Assembly (NCBI RefSeq): GCF_021538895.1
Contig: NZ_JADDRL010000035.1
Coordinates: forward strand, 21,116-85,115
Reading direction: 5' to 3'
Length of the DNA stretch: 64,000 nucleotides
From: Streptomyces olivochromogenes
GTDB lineage: Bacteria > Actinomycetota > Actinomycetes > Streptomycetales > Streptomycetaceae
Part shown: in pieces, positions 61,743-64,000 of the stretch
Layout: each line of letters starts with the position of its first letter
Position numbering within the stretch: the stretch's first letter is position 1
The notes under the pieces: generated by a model
What the model was told of the DNA's origin: nothing
The model's database searches: none
Seen by the model: the letters and a program-made list of their open reading frames with translations, nothing else
Program-made: the position numbers and the translations under genes

Positions 61743-62588
61743 TTACGTGAGGTTCAGTGCGGCGCTCGCCCGGCCGATCAGGTGGTGGGCCTTCGGGCCG
61801 TACACGGCAGGTTCGGCGAGCCATTCCCACGCCCGCTCGTACAGGGCGATGGACTCCTCGTCGTCCAGCCACATCTCCGTGGACAGGGTCTCGACGATGA
61901 CGAGACGCCGGTCGTAGATCCAGAACCCATGTGACGGGGACCGCTTGAGCTGGGCGGCGAACGGGATGATGCCGAGCTCGACAGTGTCCAGGCCGATCAT
62001 CGAGCGGAGGCGGTCCAGTTGGGCTGCCATGATCTCGCGCGGCGCGTTCAGCGCGTACAGGGCGCCTTCCCACAGCAGGACACGGAAGGACCGATCCGGC
62101 TCGTACAGCGCCTGCTGGCGACGCATGCGGGCCCGTACAGCGTCCTCGACGTCCGTGCTCGGCACGTCCCGGAATGCTGCGTTCGCAGCGAACACGGCCC
62201 GCGCGTACTCCGGCGTCTGGAACAGGCCGGGGATCCGGATGACCTCGACGGCTCGCAGAAGCGTGGTCTGTTCGGTCTCGACGAGCCCTTGTTCCTGCCG
62301 GGCCCGGTGGCCATTGGCGTACTGCCGGCGCAGCGACCGGTAGCGAGTCTCAAGGCCGGTGAGTCTGCCGAGCAGCTCGGCGGCCGCGTCGGGCCGGTCA
62401 ACGGCGTCAGCCCACTGCTCAAGGTCTTTGCGGCTCGGGGTCTGCTTGCCGTTCTCCAGCCGCGAGACCTTGGACCGCTGCCAGCCGAGCCGCTCGGCGA
62501 TGCCTTTGCCGTCGAATCCGGCCTCGGTACGCAGGTCGCGCATCCGCGCACCGAGGGAGACGCGCCCGGATTGGTAATCGGTGCTCAC
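61743..62588 (-). CDS. XRE-family regulator with DUF5753
   Basis: The GTG at 62588 gives 281 residues: HTH (MRDLRTEAGFDGKGIAERLG, WQRSKVSRLENGKQTPSRKD) and DUF5753 (VEVIRIPGLFQTPEYARAVF, DTVELGIIPFAAQLKRSP). It overlaps the DUF6879 stop by four bases. This is the second such module in the window; the gene order is the same as at 10420..12048. Confidence 0.88.
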   Translation of the reverse strand: MSTDYQSGRVSLGARMRDLRTEAGFDGKGIAERLGWQRSKVSRLENGKQTPSRKDLEQWADAVDRPDAAAELLGRLTGLETRYRSLRRQYANGHRARQEQGLVETEQTTLLRAVEVIRIPGLFQTPEYARAVFAANAAFRDVPSTDVEDAVRARMRRQQALYEPDRSFRVLLWEGALYALNAPREIMAAQLDRLRSMIGLDTVELGIIPFAAQLKRSPSHGFWIYDRRLVIVETLSTEMWLDDEESIALYERAWEWLAEPAVYGPKAHHLIGRASAALNLT

Positions 62589-63325
62589 ACGATGGACGGT
62601 ACCTGCGCGGCGAACTCGGCGGCAGGGACGGCGTAGTGCCAGGCGGCGTCCCGGGCCTGGCAGGCGGCGAGCACTTCCGCCGGGTCTTCGTTGACGATGA
62701 CGCCGAGGGTGGTGTCCTGTTCGTCGAAGACGAACCGGAGCACGCTGCGGGAGTCGATGAGCCAGAAGTCGAAGTCGGGCAGGCCGAGCCGTACGGCGTC
62801 CGTACGCCACAGGTACCGGACCTCGTCGCCGGCGGCCACGTTGCTGGGCGCTCGGGTGAGGAGAAACCGTTGGCCCTCGGTGAGCGGTTCGTCGGCGATG
62901 CGGACCCGGCCGAACGTCTTGCCCTGCGCGGTCTGTTCGGCGGCGTTGTGGCGCCACGCGTCGGGCTCGTCGTGGGCGACGTCCTCGCCTGCCTGCCACC
63001 GTGCCCATGCTTCGCTGTGCCGGTCGGTGGCGTAGCCGCGGCGGGTCTCCAGCCGCCAGGCGGTGTGCTTGAAGGTGGTGAAGACATTCGCCATTTCAGC
63101 GAACGGGATCAGGTCCGAGGGCTCGTGGCGGGGTGCGAACCGGGTGAGCAGCTCGCGGGGGACCCTGACGAACGTCTCGGACGGCTTGACGTCCCGCAGC
63201 TGCACAAGGTGTTGAGGGTCGGTCTCCCGCTCGCCCTGCACGAGGATCTCGTCGGTGCCCTCGATGGCGTACAGGGTGGGGCAGTCGCCGCCGTCGCTGG
63301 TCGTGCCAAGGAACCTGAGCGTCAT
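62585..63325 (-). CDS. Fusion of small partner protein and DUF6879
   Basis: The ATG at 63325 follows GGAGGCGAG. Residues 1-77 (MTLRFLGTTSDGGDCPTLYA, PSETFVRVPRELLTRFAP) match the type of separate protein encoded at 10420..10680. Residues 78-246 are DUF6879 (TAWRLETRRGYATDRHSEAW, NVAAGDEVRYLWRTDAVR, FDFWLIDSRSVLRFVFDE). At the left module the two are separate, overlapping genes, so this fusion supports that the proteins act together. Confidence 0.8.
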   Translation of the reverse strand: MTLRFLGTTSDGGDCPTLYAIEGTDEILVQGERETDPQHLVQLRDVKPSETFVRVPRELLTRFAPRHEPSDLIPFAEMANVFTTFKHTAWRLETRRGYATDRHSEAWARWQAGEDVAHDEPDAWRHNAAEQTAQGKTFGRVRIADEPLTEGQRFLLTRAPSNVAAGDEVRYLWRTDAVRLGLPDFDFWLIDSRSVLRFVFDEQDTTLGVIVNEDPAEVLAACQARDAAWHYAVPAAEFAAQVPSIV

Positions 63326-63489
63326 CTCGCCTCCGTGGCCTGGTGGGTGGGCGTCCAGAATGCGCGGGATGGCGTGGCACCGCCCGTGGATTGCGGCAAA
63401 TTGCACATGGAGGCGCGGTCGCGGCGGTTGCGCGCAACTGCGATACGGCAGCATGTCAGTTGGTGGCGGTGTCCAGGCTCTATTGGCCC

Positions 63490-63971
63490 TGCAGACTGGT
63501 CGGCTCACCTACGGTCACGCCCCCGGCGACACCGTCATCCGCGCCACCGGCCGCCGCCTCACCACCTGGACCGCAGGACGGCAAGCGGTCGCATGCCGAC
63601 TGGGCGGCGACGAATTCGCCGTCGCCGCCGTACTCCCGGCCGGGTCGGCGCTCACGGACATCGCCGCGCTGCGCAAACAGTTGCAACAGCCCATCCACCA
63701 CCGCGGCATCACCCTGCAGATGACGGTGTCGGTAGGGATCGCCTGCGCAGCCGACCTGCCCGGCGAGACCGCGGACACGATCCTGCGCGGTGCGGACGTG
63801 TCCATGTACAAGGTCAAGGCCGGCGAGCAGGCGTTCCCGTACCTTGCCACGCGGGCAGACGCCTACGCCGATGCCGTCAACGGACGTTGTCAGGACCGCA
63901 GTCCTCGGACGCCGCGGGGGGCACCGAGGCCGGTGGGGGCGTCGTACCCGGGGCGGGCGACGCACAGGTAG
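63490..63971 (+). pseudogene. 5'-truncated GGDEF gene copy
   Basis: From about 63507 (YGHAPGDTVIRATGRRLTTW) the frame follows the GGDEF protein at 56589 closely, including RLGGDEFAVA and RGADVSMYKVKAGEQAFPYL. The membrane span and the first half of the domain, with the DGDRFKAVND segment, are missing. It is a partial duplication. Confidence 0.75.
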
Positions 63972-64000
63972 GCAGGGGCGCAGTCGGCAACAGAGTTGTA

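Overview
The window is high-GC actinobacterial DNA, almost certainly Streptomyces. Supporting signs are GTG/TTG starts with GGAGG-type ribosome sites, a WhiB protein, XRE-DUF5753/DUF397/DUF6879 modules, HutC-type GntR regulators, and a set of transfer genes like those of actinomycete integrative and conjugative elements. It is an accessory region: intact conserved systems are mixed with remnants of recombinases, transposases and integrases and with duplicated fragments.

Layout. 1-9.2 kb: poorly coding DNA with a large inverted repeat, a frameshifted nrdR copy, small membrane proteins, a serine recombinase plus a copy of its 3' end, an ECF-type sigma factor with a C-terminal membrane region, and a DUF397 protein. 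9.5-12.05 kb: a DUF6879/XRE-DUF5753 regulatory module. 12.1-25.2 kb: a complete type I-E CRISPR-Cas locus with cas3-cse1-cse2-cas7-cas5-cas6-cas1-cas2 on the minus strand, followed by a leader and a 60-repeat array read in the same direction. 25.4-32.04 kb: further type I-E repeat blocks read on the plus strand, many of them degenerate. They are separated by an OGG-fold (8-oxoguanine glycosylase-like) gene and a membrane NACHT NTPase gene, and end in four repeats of a different family.

32.1-47.7 kb: the replication, regulation and transfer part of an integrative element. It holds a winged-helix initiator-like protein, two GntR/UTRA proteins, an Xis-like HTH protein, WhiB, DUF5999, a DUF2637 membrane/coiled-coil protein preceded by 21-bp spaced iterons, a large disordered protein, a TraB/FtsK-like DNA translocase, and spread-type membrane proteins. 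47.8-50.96 kb: a P-loop kinase-like gene split by a 1676-bp insertion sequence with a 5-bp target duplication. 51-57.9 kb: mixed cargo. This includes a chimera of a GGDEF gene start with WD40 repeats, a DinB protein, a deaminase-like protein, a nucleotidyltransferase, a frameshifted Pycsar (PycTM-like) effector upstream of an intact GGDEF gene, and Tn3 transposase debris. 57.9-59.3 kb: a short threonyl-tRNA synthetase paralogue preceded by a 16-residue leader peptide with three consecutive Thr codons and a strong hairpin, which looks like an attenuator. 59.3-64 kb: integrase and IS3 fragments, a VOC protein, and a second DUF6879/XRE module with a second copy of the gene family that adjoins the first module, ending in a 5'-truncated GGDEF copy.

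The most notable signals are the threonine-leader attenuator ahead of the extra thrS, the defence-type genes lying inside a broken CRISPR array, the near-identical spacer shared by two arrays, and the 21-bp phased GTTTCG repeats at the start of the transfer region. Functions are assigned from sequence motifs and family knowledge; no database search was run.
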